Shown here: piece by piece, positions 35,280 through 43,579 of the stretch | Position numbering within the stretch: the stretch's first letter is position 1 | Layout of the letters: each line of letters opens with the position of its first letter | Assembly (NCBI GenBank): GCA_963769945.1 | Contig: CAVYOA010000001.1 | Span: 155,941-219,940 of the forward strand | Reading direction: 5' to 3' | DNA from: WHSW01 sp963769945 | GTDB lineage: Bacteria > Actinomycetota > Thermoleophilia > Solirubrobacterales > 70-9 | Length of the DNA stretch: 64,000 bases | Position numbers and translations under genes: made by a program | Notes under the pieces: model-generated | What the model saw: only the letters and a program-made list of their open reading frames with translations | The model's database searches: none | What the model was told of the DNA's origin: nothing

Positions 35280-36190
35280 CAGTCGCCCTCGTCGATTGCC
35301 GCGGCGAGAACGGCGTCGAGGCGGCGTGGGCGCACGTCGAACAGCTCCGCGCCACTGGGATCCGTGACCACCGTGGGTTTGGTCAAGCCGAGGCTGAGCT
35401 CAGCAGCGACGGCCGGCCGACCTTGGGTGACAGCGGCGGCGCCCGCCGCGACTGTCGCCGGGCGGGCGATTCTCGCTGACATCGAGATCCGCCGCGGGGC
35501 TCGTCGCCCGAGGGCGGCCGCCATCTCGTCGACCACCTCTTGGTGGCTCAGTACCTGCGGCCCGCCGATCTGAATCTCACGGCCGATCGAGTCCTCGACG
35601 TCGAGTGCCTGGCGCAGGTACTCGATGACGTCCTCGGCGCCGATCGGCTGCGTCTCGTTGTCGAGCCAATCGGTCGCGGGCAAGACGGGCAGGCGCTCGA
35701 CGATCGCCCGCAAGAGCTCGAATGACTCGCTGCCGCGGCCAACCACCATCGCCGCGCGAAAGTAGGTCAGCGGGGGTCCTTCGCGCTCCAGCGCTGCGGC
35801 CGCCTCGTGGCGTGCCGCGAGATGCTTCGAGCTGACATCGTTGCCGAGCCCGCCGAGGTAGATCATTCGCTCTACGCCCGCCGCTCGGGCGGCCTTGCCG
35901 AAGCGAGCCGCCGCGGCAGCTTCGATCGCCGGATAGTCATCGCCGCCGCCGATCATGTGGACGAGAAAGTAGGCAACCTCGATGCCCGCCAGCGCCGCGG
36001 GCAAGCCCTCCGGGCGGGTGACGTCGGCAACCGCCAGCTCGCAGCCTGCGTCGGCGAGGGCCGCGGCGCCTGGCAGCTCTGCATCGCGCACCAGACAGCG
36101 AACGTTGTGGCCGTCGGCAACCAGGCGCCGGGCAAGCCTGCCGCCGATAAACCCCGTCGCCCCGGTGACGAGGACAGCGCGCGAGCTCAC
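35279..36190 (-). CDS. NAD(P)-binding atypical SDR (NmrA/complex-I-assembly-like)
   Basis: A 303-aa extended or atypical SDR. The nucleotide-binding motif is G-A-T-G-F-I-G-G at the N-terminus, followed by V-R-C-L-V-R-D and the D-V-T-R-P strand; M-I-Y-L-G-G-L-G is the conserved active-region segment without a clear Y-x-x-x-K. Such proteins reduce or only sense NAD(P). GTG at 36190 overlaps the preceding stop (GTGA). Confidence 0.85.
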   Translation of the reverse strand: MSSRAVLVTGATGFIGGRLARRLVADGHNVRCLVRDAELPGAAALADAGCELAVADVTRPEGLPAALAGIEVAYFLVHMIGGGDDYPAIEAAAAARFGKAARAAGVERMIYLGGLGNDVSSKHLAARHEAAAALEREGPPLTYFRAAMVVGRGSESFELLRAIVERLPVLPATDWLDNETQPIGAEDVIEYLRQALDVEDSIGREIQIGGPQVLSHQEVVDEMAAALGRRAPRRISMSARIARPATVAAGAAAVTQGRPAVAAELSLGLTKPTVVTDPSGAELFDVRPRRLDAVLAAAIDEGD

Positions 36191-36852
36191 GTGATCTCGC
36201 CGGCAAGTGCCCCAACGCGCGATGGTGGCAGGTCGAGTCGCGCCAGCGAGCGCAGGAAGGCGTTGCATAAAAGCACGTGGATGCGAAGCTGGGTTTGGGC
36301 GTACAACCAGGCGCCGAAGCGGGCGAAGCGCCCGCCCCCGCGCAGCAGCGGATAGAAGTTCTTGACCTCGAGGTGGACGCAGAGGACCTCATCGCTGACG
36401 CCGCCTGACTGCGATTGAGTGCGGGACTTCTTGCGCTCGACCTTGATCCGCAGGTAGCCATTGCCACGGCCCTGCTTGGAGACCAGCAGGCCCCGCCCGA
36501 TGCGCCAGGTGACACACCCCTGCTCGGCCGAGGTCTCGTACTCAGGCGCGTGAAAGATCAGCAGGGGGAGGCGGCGGCTGATCAGCACGGCGGCACGCGC
36601 ATCGTCGGTGTAGACGATCCGGATCAGCCCCAGCGTCGCTCGGTTGAGGTGGCGCCAATACGAGCGCGCCAGGCGCTCCAGGTACTCGGGCTTCCACAGC
36701 TGCTCGACGAGCTCGCCCGGCATCGTCACCTCGGCCTCCTGGATCGAACCGACCGCTCCGGTCGCGGGCACACGCACCCCCTCCTCAGCTCGGATCAGCC
36801 GCACCCGAGCTGGGGTCTTCTTGCGACGCTTCTCCATCTCGAGCAGGGCCAT
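36187..36852 (-). CDS. Hypothetical protein (first gene of the SDR operon)
   Basis: A 221-aa protein with a basic N-terminus (M-E-K-R-R-K-K-T-P-A-R-V-R), an internal L-W-K-P-E-Y-L-E-R-L-A-R-S-Y-W-R-H-L-N-R segment and a C-terminal region rich in aromatic and Arg residues. I do not recognise its family. No signal peptide. It overlaps the SDR gene by GTGA, so its function is likely tied to that of the SDR and SRPBCC proteins. Confidence 0.75.
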   Translation of the reverse strand: MALLEMEKRRKKTPARVRLIRAEEGVRVPATGAVGSIQEAEVTMPGELVEQLWKPEYLERLARSYWRHLNRATLGLIRIVYTDDARAAVLISRRLPLLIFHAPEYETSAEQGCVTWRIGRGLLVSKQGRGNGYLRIKVERKKSRTQSQSGGVSDEVLCVHLEVKNFYPLLRGGGRFARFGAWLYAQTQLRIHVLLCNAFLRSLARLDLPPSRVGALAGEIT

Positions 36853-36947
36853 GCCTGCAATGCCTACCAGAGAGGCCGTCTCGGTAGAGCGGCTAATGGC
36901 GCACGCCGAGTCGTTTTTGCGCCAACTCGAGCCGTGACTTGGTGATC

Positions 36948-36953
36948 TAGGGT
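36948..36953 (+). promoter_or_regulatory. -10 element TAGGGT of a leaderless promoter
   Basis: TAGGGT matches TANNNT and lies exactly 7 nt before the ATG at 36961, with no ribosome site in between. Confidence 0.45.
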
Positions 36954-36960
36954 CCCGGCA

Positions 36961-38124
36961 ATGAGCGCAGATTCCGGATTGCGTCGCGGATTGCGTGAGC
37001 TGCTATCCGACCCGCCGCTGATCGATCGCATCACCTGGCGGGAAGGCGTCAGGCCACAGACCTTGGTCTCGCGGGACGCGAGCTTGATCGCCCGCGCCTT
37101 CGGAACTCTCTACTCGGCCGGCGGCGTTCTTGGACTGACGATGCTTGCAGCAGGCGCCGGGACGGAGAGCAACGCTTTCGCGCTGGCAATGCTCAGCGTC
37201 GCGGCCCTGCTGCTGGGGGCAACCTGCTTCGTCGTCTACGCCCAGCTGCCTGCGTGGTTCTTTCACTCGATGCTGGCGCTGGGCACGCTCATGGTCGGGG
37301 CGGCGACCGCGGCAGCCTCCAACGGCGCCGAGGGGATCTATGGGCTCTTCTTCGTCTGGATCGTCTTGTTGGCCTTTCTCTTCTTCCGCGGTCGCGACGC
37401 GGCTTTGCAGGCGTTGTTCGCAGCGCTCGTCTACGGCACGGTCCTGATCGCCAGCGATGCTCCCTACGCGACCAGCCTGCTCGTGGTCGCTTGCGCGACG
37501 ATCGGCACCACCGGCGCAATCATCGGACTGCTGATGGCGCGCGTCGAGGGCATCGCTTCCGGCTTCGCCGCCCAAGCGCACACCGATCCCGTCACAGCGA
37601 TCGGCAACAGGCGAGACTTCGACGAGCGCTTCACGATGGAGATCGAGCGCACCGGGCGCCATCGGCGTCCGCTCTCGCTCGTCGTTTGTGACCTCGATCG
37701 CTTCAAGGAGGTCAACGACCAACTCGGCCACGAGGAGGGCGATGAGGCGCTGCGCCGGGTTGCCGAGGCGATCGTCGGCGCGGTGCGCTCGATCGATGCC
37801 GTCACCCGGCTGGGAGGCGAGGAGTTCGGCGTCATCCTCCCCGATACGAACCGCGAGCGTGCGACCCAGGTCGCCGAGCGAATTCGCACCGCCGTCAGCG
37901 CCGAATTTGCCTCGTATCCCGTCACCCTGACAGCCAGTTGCGGTGTCGCCTGCACGGACGATGCGGGTGTCAAGGAAGACGACCTTTTCCGCGCTGCCGA
38001 CGGCGCCCTGTACGTTGCCAAGCGCCAGGGCCGTGACCGTACTGTCGCCTTCGAGCCCGAGGGTCTCACCGGCGCGCGTCTAGACTCGGCCGACGAACCC
38101 GAAAGAAAGATCGAGGATGGCTGA
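36961..38124 (+). CDS. Membrane-bound diguanylate cyclase (GGDEF)
   Basis: A 387-aa protein with about six membrane helices (residues 40-195) and a C-terminal GGDEF domain: D-P-V-T-A-I-G-N-R-R-D-F, D-L-D-R-F-K-E-V-N-D and R-L-G-G-E-E-F (active). R-S-I-D, placed five residues before GGEEF, is a product-binding RxxD inhibitory site. It makes c-di-GMP from two GTP. The start is apparently leaderless. Its 3' end overlaps the small gene that follows by 8 nt. Confidence 0.92.
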   Translation: MSADSGLRRGLRELLSDPPLIDRITWREGVRPQTLVSRDASLIARAFGTLYSAGGVLGLTMLAAGAGTESNAFALAMLSVAALLLGATCFVVYAQLPAWFFHSMLALGTLMVGAATAAASNGAEGIYGLFFVWIVLLAFLFFRGRDAALQALFAALVYGTVLIASDAPYATSLLVVACATIGTTGAIIGLLMARVEGIASGFAAQAHTDPVTAIGNRRDFDERFTMEIERTGRHRRPLSLVVCDLDRFKEVNDQLGHEEGDEALRRVAEAIVGAVRSIDAVTRLGGEEFGVILPDTNRERATQVAERIRTAVSAEFASYPVTLTASCGVACTDDAGVKEDDLFRAADGALYVAKRQGRDRTVAFEPEGLTGARLDSADEPERKIEDG

Positions 38125-38320
38125 AATCACCGCAGAACAGGTCCTGACCGCCGCCCGCGAGCTGGGCAAGGAGGAATTCTCGCGTGGCGACCTGGCCGAG
38201 AAGCTGGGGGTCGAAAAGCAGGACATCAAGAAGGGCTTTCGCCAGGCGCGCCAAGCCGGCGAGCTCGAGAAGACCCGCGACGACGAGGAGAACACCGGCT
38301 ACTTCAAGCTCACCGGCTGA
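38117..38320 (+). CDS. Small winged-helix-like hypothetical protein
   Basis: A 67-aa highly charged protein (V-L-T-A-A-R-E-L-G-K-E-E-F, then L-A-E-K-L-G-V-E-K-Q-D-I-K-K-G-F) whose pattern of three helices and a C-terminal strand pair looks like a minimal winged helix. The ATG overlaps the diguanylate cyclase stop region and is preceded by a GAGG site. Function unknown. Confidence 0.7.
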   Translation: MAEITAEQVLTAARELGKEEFSRGDLAEKLGVEKQDIKKGFRQARQAGELEKTRDDEENTGYFKLTG

Positions 38321-38462
38321 CGGTCCCAGCCGAACCGACACCGCCCTGGCGCACGTCTCAGTCGCGGCACGAGCGCAACCCTACGCGCCGGCGAAGGCAT
38401 CGATTTGACGCCGAGGCCGGGGTTAGGCTGCGCCGCTCAACGTCGGTCGAGAGGGAGAAACC

Positions 38463-38816
38463 GTGAAGCTCGTGATTGGGATCGTTCGCCCGGAGAAGGC
38501 GAACGATGTTTTGGAGTCGCTTTATCGCGCCGAGATCCGCGGGGTCTCGATCAGCCGTGTGCAAGGACACGGCGGCGAGCTCGATCGCGTCGAGACCTAC
38601 CGCGGCACAACCGTGAAGATGGGTCTGGCTGAGAAGGTTCGCTTCGAGATCGCGGTTTCCGACGAGTTCGTCGAGACCACGATCACCGCACTGCGCGAGG
38701 GCGCTCGCACGGGCGAGGTCGGCGACGGCAAGATCTTCGTGCTCTCCCTCGAGCAGGCGCTTCGGATCCGCACCGGGGAAACCGACCACGGTGCCGTGAC
38801 GCCGGTCGATAAGTGA
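38463..38816 (+). CDS. PII-family nitrogen regulatory protein with divergent T-loop
   Basis: A 117-aa PII protein with the typical start (M-K-L-V-I-G-I-V-R-P-E-K), a B-loop (T-G-E-V-G-D-G-K-I-F-V) and a C-loop Arg region. The T-loop is shortened in similarity: Y-R-G is kept but residue 51, the Tyr that is uridylylated or adenylylated in classical PII, is Val. GTG at 38463 is preceded by GAGAGGGAG. It overlaps the ammonium transporter gene (GTGA), the common glnK-amt arrangement, and should gate that transporter. Confidence 0.9.
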   Translation: MKLVIGIVRPEKANDVLESLYRAEIRGVSISRVQGHGGELDRVETYRGTTVKMGLAEKVRFEIAVSDEFVETTITALREGARTGEVGDGKIFVLSLEQALRIRTGETDHGAVTPVDK

Positions 38817-40090
38817 TCGACACCGGCGATACCGCATGGATGCTCGCGGCAACCGCGCTCGTGCTGCTGATGACGCCGGCTCTCGGGCTCTTTTACGCAG
38901 GCCTGGTGCGGGCGAAGAACACCCTCAACACGTTCATGATGTGCGTCGCAGCACTGGCTGTAGCCACGGTGATGTGGGCGCTGGTTGGCTACTCGCTTGC
39001 TTTCGACGGCACCGGCGCGCTGATTGGCGGGCTCGACCACGCGTTCCTCAACGGCGTCGCCTTCGAGCCGCGCGAGGGAACCACCTTTCCGCATCTGCTG
39101 TTCATGGCGTTTCAGGCGACGTTCTGCATCGTCACCGTGGCACTCGTTTCGGGCGCCGTGGTCGAGCGCATGCGTTTCGGGCCTTTTCTGATCTTCGCCG
39201 CGGCGTGGTCGGTGCTCGTCTATGCCGTCCTCGCCCACTGGGCCTTCGGCGGCGGCTGGCTGCAGGAGGGCGGAACGCTCGACTTCGCCGGCGGGATCCC
39301 GGTCGAAATGGGCTCGGGCTTCTCAGCCCTGGCAGCGGCGCTGGTTGTCGGCAGCCGCAAGGACTACGGGCGCCAGGCCCTGCTCCCTCACAACACGGTC
39401 TATGTCCTGCTCGGCGCCGGCCTGCTGTGGTTCGGCTGGTTCGGCTTCAACGGCGGCAGTGGTTTCGGCACCGGTGATGCCAGCGTCCTCGCCTTCACCA
39501 ACACCCTGCTCACCCCCGCCTGCACGCTGCTCGTTTGGTTCCTGCTCGACCTCTGGCGCGGTCGACAGGTGACAGCCGTTGGTGCGGCCACCGCAATCAT
39601 CGTCGGTTGCGTCGCGATCACGCCGGCGGGCGGCTTCATCAGCCCGGCCTGGGCGATGGCGCTGGGCGCCGCGGCGGCGATACCGAGCTACGCCGTGATC
39701 GTCTGGCGCCCGCGCACGCGGGTCGACGAGACGCTCGACGTGCTCGCAGCTCACGGGATCGCCGGTTTCTTCGGCATCCTCTTCATTGGCGTCTTCGCCC
39801 AGTTGAGCTGGAACGGAGTCGCCGACGGCGCGGCCTACGGCGACCTCGGCCAGCTTGGATCGCAGGCGCTTGCGGCGATCGCTGCTCCCACCTACGCGTT
39901 CATCGTCACCTACGGGCTCTTGCGCGTGATCGGCCTGTTCACCCCGCTTCGCGCCAGCGAGCGCGAGGAGGCGCTGGGGATGGACGTCGTTCAGCACGGC
40001 GAGGAGGCCTACGTCACCGGCGAGGGCGCGATTCTCGTTGCCTCCGAGTCGAGCCGCGACACAGAGAAGCTGGTCGCAAACCCGCGCTAG
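38813..40090 (+). CDS. amt: Ammonium transporter (Amt/Mep/Rh family) with Glu in the first twin-His position
   Basis: A 425-aa membrane protein with 11 helices. Amt signatures: G-L-F-Y-A-G-L-V-R-A-K-N, F-Q-A-T-F-C-I-V-T, D-F-A-G-G-I-P-V-E-M-G-S-G, and A-A-H-G-I-A-G-F-F-G. In most bacterial Amts the segment after D-F-A-G-G contains the first pore His (V-H-x-x-x-G); here that residue is Glu165, while the second His is kept. Fungal Mep1/Mep3-type transporters carry the same His-to-Glu change. It is coupled to the PII gene upstream. Confidence 0.93.
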   Translation: MIDTGDTAWMLAATALVLLMTPALGLFYAGLVRAKNTLNTFMMCVAALAVATVMWALVGYSLAFDGTGALIGGLDHAFLNGVAFEPREGTTFPHLLFMAFQATFCIVTVALVSGAVVERMRFGPFLIFAAAWSVLVYAVLAHWAFGGGWLQEGGTLDFAGGIPVEMGSGFSALAAALVVGSRKDYGRQALLPHNTVYVLLGAGLLWFGWFGFNGGSGFGTGDASVLAFTNTLLTPACTLLVWFLLDLWRGRQVTAVGAATAIIVGCVAITPAGGFISPAWAMALGAAAAIPSYAVIVWRPRTRVDETLDVLAAHGIAGFFGILFIGVFAQLSWNGVADGAAYGDLGQLGSQALAAIAAPTYAFIVTYGLLRVIGLFTPLRASEREEALGMDVVQHGEEAYVTGEGAILVASESSRDTEKLVANPR

Positions 40091-40200
40091 GTCGGTCGGC
40101 TTGTCGAGCGCCTGATCCGGGGCGACGCACGAAAGCCACGCCGCCGGCGTTCCGTTCGCAAGACTGGCGGGATCGCAGCACCGAGTCGACGCCCAGGGAA

Positions 40201-41496
40201 ATGACACAAGCTCAGATCGACTCTCCACGGTCGCCCGATTGCCACGCAGCCGAGGCACGGCCGCCCCTCCCCCCGGGCCCCTATCTGGTGCTTGGGCTCG
40301 GGCGGGCCGGCCAAGCCGCCGTCAAGGCGCTCGTCGCGCGGTTCGGTGCGGACTCAATACGGACGTTCGACGAGGCCCCCGCCGAACGTTTGCGTCACGT
40401 CCGCGCCGCGCTCACGGCAGATGGGGTCGCTAGCTCACGCACGGCGGCTGGGCTGCTCGATGGCATCGGCGCGATCGTCAAGAGCCCCGGCGTCGACCTC
40501 GCCAACCCACTGCTGGAGGAGGCTCGACAGCGTGGGATCGTAATTCTCGACGAGCTCGAGCTCGGCTGGCGTTTGTCGACCGCGCCCGTGATCGCGGTAA
40601 CCGGTACCAACGGCAAGTCGACGACCTCGGCGCTGATCGTTGCCGCACTCGAAGCCGGGGACGCCAGCCCGCTGCTCTGCGGCAACTCCCATCACGGGCC
40701 GCCGATGTCGGCGGTAGCGCTGGAGCACGAGGGCTGGCTCGTCGCCGAGGTCTCGAGCTTTCAGGCGGAGGGGTGCCCGGCGTTTCTTCCGGCGGCAGCC
40801 GTGTTCACCAACCTGACGCGCGATCACCTCCACCGTCACGGCTCGATGGCGACCGACGCGGCGGCGAAGCGGCGCCTATTCGTTCGAGGCGACAGGGCGG
40901 TTCCACTGGCCGTGCTCATCATCGACGACGCCTTCGGCCGGCGCCTGGCGCGTGAGGTTGCCGAGCGCGGTGGCCGCGCCGTTACCTACGGGACCGATCG
41001 GCGCGCCGAGTACCGCATCGACGACTGCGGGTGGTCACTGCGCGACGGTGTTGTGATGCTCGACACCCCGGGCGGGGCGCTGCGACTGACGACGCCGCTC
41101 CCCGGCCGACAACGCCGCCAACGCGTCGCGGCGCTGGCCCTCGCGATGCGATTCACCTGCCGAGAGCGCAGACGCCGAAGCGCTGGCGAGCGCGAGCGGC
41201 AGATTGAGGACCAGCGACGCCGGCCAGACGACTTCGCGACAACGCGCCGTCGCCCCGCGCGCCACGTGGTTGCACGGCGCGCGGGATGCAGTGGGCGCCA
41301 GCTCGTTCAGGCGCCTGCGGCGCCTGGATCAAACTCGGCGTCGTCGACTCGTCAGGCTTGTTCGACGCCATCCACTCAACCGGGTGCGCGCTCTGGCTCA
41401 ACGCGGAGGCACGGCCTCCTCGGGCATCAGCTCGACGAGCGGGTCGTCAGTTGCGGCGAAACGTTGCTGTGTTGCACTGGGGGCTCCCTCGGTTGA
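40201..41496 (+). pseudogene. MurD-like Mur ligase, C-terminal part degraded
   Basis: The first about 310 codons match the MurD (UDP-MurNAc-L-Ala:D-Glu ligase) N-terminal Rossmann-like and central ATPase domains: V-L-G-L-G-R-A-G, V-I-A-V-T-G-T-N-G-K-S-T-T (P-loop), N-L-T-R-D-H-L-H-R-H-G (metal/substrate loop). Around 41100 the reading becomes R-Q-R-R-Q-R-V-A-A-L-A, where G-R-H-N-A-A-N-A-V-A-A-L-A is expected, and past about 41160 no frame shows the C-terminal ligase domain. The remainder to the in-frame stop is Arg-rich and looks non-coding. It could be a truncated paralogue or a deletion joint. Confidence 0.6.
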
Positions 41497-41546
41497 ATGT
41501 GCGCGAGCTATATCGAACCCTTGCCCCGTTATCGTCGCCAGGGATC

Positions 41547-42791
41547 GTGCGTGTTCTCTTGGTCAATCAGCCCTGGCCCGTTTTTGGTGGCAGCGAGACC
41601 TACCTGCTGACGATCGCCGCCGAGCTCGAGCGACTTGGGCACGATGTCGAGCTCTATGGCCCGGCCGCGGCGCCGGCGACAGGGCTCGCGCGCGAACGAG
41701 GGCTGCAGATGCGCTGCGAACCGCATGAGCTGCCGAGCGAAACGCAGGTCGTCCTCACTCAGGACGCAGAGAGCTGCGCGAAGATGGCCACTCGATACCC
41801 CGAGGCGGTGCGCGTCTATGTCGCCCATTCCGGCCCCTTCTTGCCGCAGCGCCCACCGCAGGTACCTGGTGCCTACCACGCGATCGTGACGATGAACGAG
41901 GGCGTGCGCCGGATGGCGAGCGCGCTCGCGTTTCCCGGCAAGGTCGTGCGCCTGCGTCAGCCCGTGGACCTCGACCGATTCAGCGAACGCGGAGAGCCCG
42001 CGGCCAAGCTGAGGCGAGTGCTGTTACTCGGCAACCACTGGGTTCCGGGCACGCGCAACCACAACGTCGTCGCGGAGGCTTGCGCCCAGCTCGGGCTCGA
42101 GCTCAGACACGTCGGTAGCGGCGGGCGAGTTAGCCAGGCACCTGAGGTCGAGATCGCAGCGGTGGACGCGGTCGTCGGAATTGGCCGCTGTGTGGTCGAG
42201 ACGATGGCGATGGCGCGAGCCGCCTACCTCTTCGGCAACTTCGGGGTCAGCGGCTGGCTCACGCCACATAACTACAGCGAGATTGAAAAGCGCGGCTTCA
42301 CCGGGACCGCCACGGACGTGACCATCGACGCTGCTCGACTCGCCGATGACCTGCGCCACTACGAGGCTGAGATGGGTCACCAAAACCGAAGGCTCGCGAT
42401 CGCTCACCACTCCTCGCGACGCCACGCCGCTGAGCTGGTGGAGCTGATCTCAGAGCTTGAGCCGAGCCCGGTCGCAGACCCGACGTCGCTGGACACGGTC
42501 GCCCGCATGGCTCGCGTCCAGTGGGAGGTGAGCACCAGAGTCGGCCTCGCTGAGGGCGAGAGCGCCTTGCTTCGCGACGACAATCGGCGTCTGATCGAAG
42601 AGAGCGAACGCTTGACCGGCGAGATCGAGCGCCTGGCGAGCGACTACGCAGCGCTGGAACGCCATCTCGCGGCGGTCGTGACGGGGCGTCGGTACCGCAT
42701 CGCGCAGCGACTCGGTAGGCCGGTCGAGGCGATCCGCGCGATGATCGCCCGCATCCGGCCCGGACGCGAGGGACAGCGGGCGCTGGACTGA
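41547..42791 (+). CDS. Glycosyltransferase (GT-B fold, family 4-like) with C-terminal coiled coil
   Basis: A protein of about 414 aa beginning V-R-V-L-L-V-N-Q-P-W-P-V-F-G-G-S-E-T-Y, the glycine-rich start of GT4 glycosyltransferases. The second half has L-L-G-N-H-W-V-P-G-T-R-N and V-V-G-I-G-R-C-V-V-E-T-M-A-M-A-R-A, where the family E-x(7)-E donor site is only partly kept. The last about 90 residues form a heptad-like helix. GTG at 41547 is chosen since the homology begins there; upstream codons in the frame look non-coding. Sugar donor and acceptor unknown. Confidence 0.78.
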   Translation: MRVLLVNQPWPVFGGSETYLLTIAAELERLGHDVELYGPAAAPATGLARERGLQMRCEPHELPSETQVVLTQDAESCAKMATRYPEAVRVYVAHSGPFLPQRPPQVPGAYHAIVTMNEGVRRMASALAFPGKVVRLRQPVDLDRFSERGEPAAKLRRVLLLGNHWVPGTRNHNVVAEACAQLGLELRHVGSGGRVSQAPEVEIAAVDAVVGIGRCVVETMAMARAAYLFGNFGVSGWLTPHNYSEIEKRGFTGTATDVTIDAARLADDLRHYEAEMGHQNRRLAIAHHSSRRHAAELVELISELEPSPVADPTSLDTVARMARVQWEVSTRVGLAEGESALLRDDNRRLIEESERLTGEIERLASDYAALERHLAAVVTGRRYRIAQRLGRPVEAIRAMIARIRPGREGQRALD

Positions 42792-42811
42792 CCAGCGCCC
42801 CAGTCCGGCGA

Positions 42812-43024
42812 CTACTCCTTGTCGTACTTAAACGAGACGCCGAGGCGGACCCGAAACCCCGAGATCTTGCCGTCCTCGATCGTCACGTCCTGGCGCACGA
42901 CTTCGGCGATCCGCAGCTCGCGCACAGATTGACCGACCGCCTCGACGGCATTCTTGGCCGCCTGCTCCCATGATTCCGAACTGACACCTACAACTTCGGT
43001 GACGCGGTAGACGCTTTCCGGCAT
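42812..43024 (-). CDS. Dodecin
   Basis: A 70-aa protein typical in length for dodecins, the dodecameric flavin-storage proteins. V-Y-R-V-T-E-V-V-G-V-S-S-E-S-W-E-Q-A-A follows the family pattern, with the Trp that stacks on the flavin, and the C-terminal strand G-F-R-V-R-L-G-V-S-F-K-Y closes the beta sheet. Confidence 0.92.
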   Translation of the reverse strand: MPESVYRVTEVVGVSSESWEQAAKNAVEAVGQSVRELRIAEVVRQDVTIEDGKISGFRVRLGVSFKYDKE

Positions 43025-43085
43025 GTTCTCCTCCTCAAGCTGGGGACGTAGTCACTCCTACCCTCTCATGCCTGCGGCCGTTCGG

Positions 43086-43475
43086 TCATCCCGGCGGCAT
43101 CTCGTCGTGCTGCGGTGCGTCGTCGCCGATCTCGTGCCAGCTGGCCTTGTATGCGACCTGCTGGTGAAAGCTCGGCTTCAGATCGAGGTCGCTGATCAGC
43201 CCTGCGGCGACGAAGTACACGGCGCCGAGGTCGTCGAAGATGCTGGAGCCGCAGTTGCTGCAGAAGTTGCGCGGCGCGAGCTCGCTCTCGTAGGTCTTGA
43301 CCAATTCCTCGCCCTTGGTGACGTTGAAGTTCTCCTTGGCCACGACCACGCCCGCGAGGCTCGACCCCGTCCACCGCTGGCAGCGGGTGCAGTGGCAGTA
43401 CCCCAGTGCCTGCACATCCTCAACCTCGTACTCGACGCCCTCGCACAAGCAAGTTCCGTTGAGCGTTTCAGCCAT
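43086..43475 (-). CDS. GFA-family zinc protein (glutathione-dependent formaldehyde-activating enzyme-like)
   Basis: A 129-aa protein with the GFA zinc-binding Cys pattern: C-L-C near residue 9, C-H-C-T-R-C near 27-32 and C-S-N-C near 72-75. Most members outside Paracoccus have no proven role in formaldehyde metabolism, so the name is a family label only. Confidence 0.88.
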   Translation of the reverse strand: MAETLNGTCLCEGVEYEVEDVQALGYCHCTRCQRWTGSSLAGVVVAKENFNVTKGEELVKTYESELAPRNFCSNCGSSIFDDLGAVYFVAAGLISDLDLKPSFHQQVAYKASWHEIGDDAPQHDEMPPG

Positions 43476-43579
43476 CAGCTACCCCTCTCGAATTGGCTTT
43501 GACTGGTCCGGGCAACGCTATCACCGCCTGCCCGAGATCGAGACTCCGAGAGATCTCCAGCCGCAAGGCTGGTTTTGCG

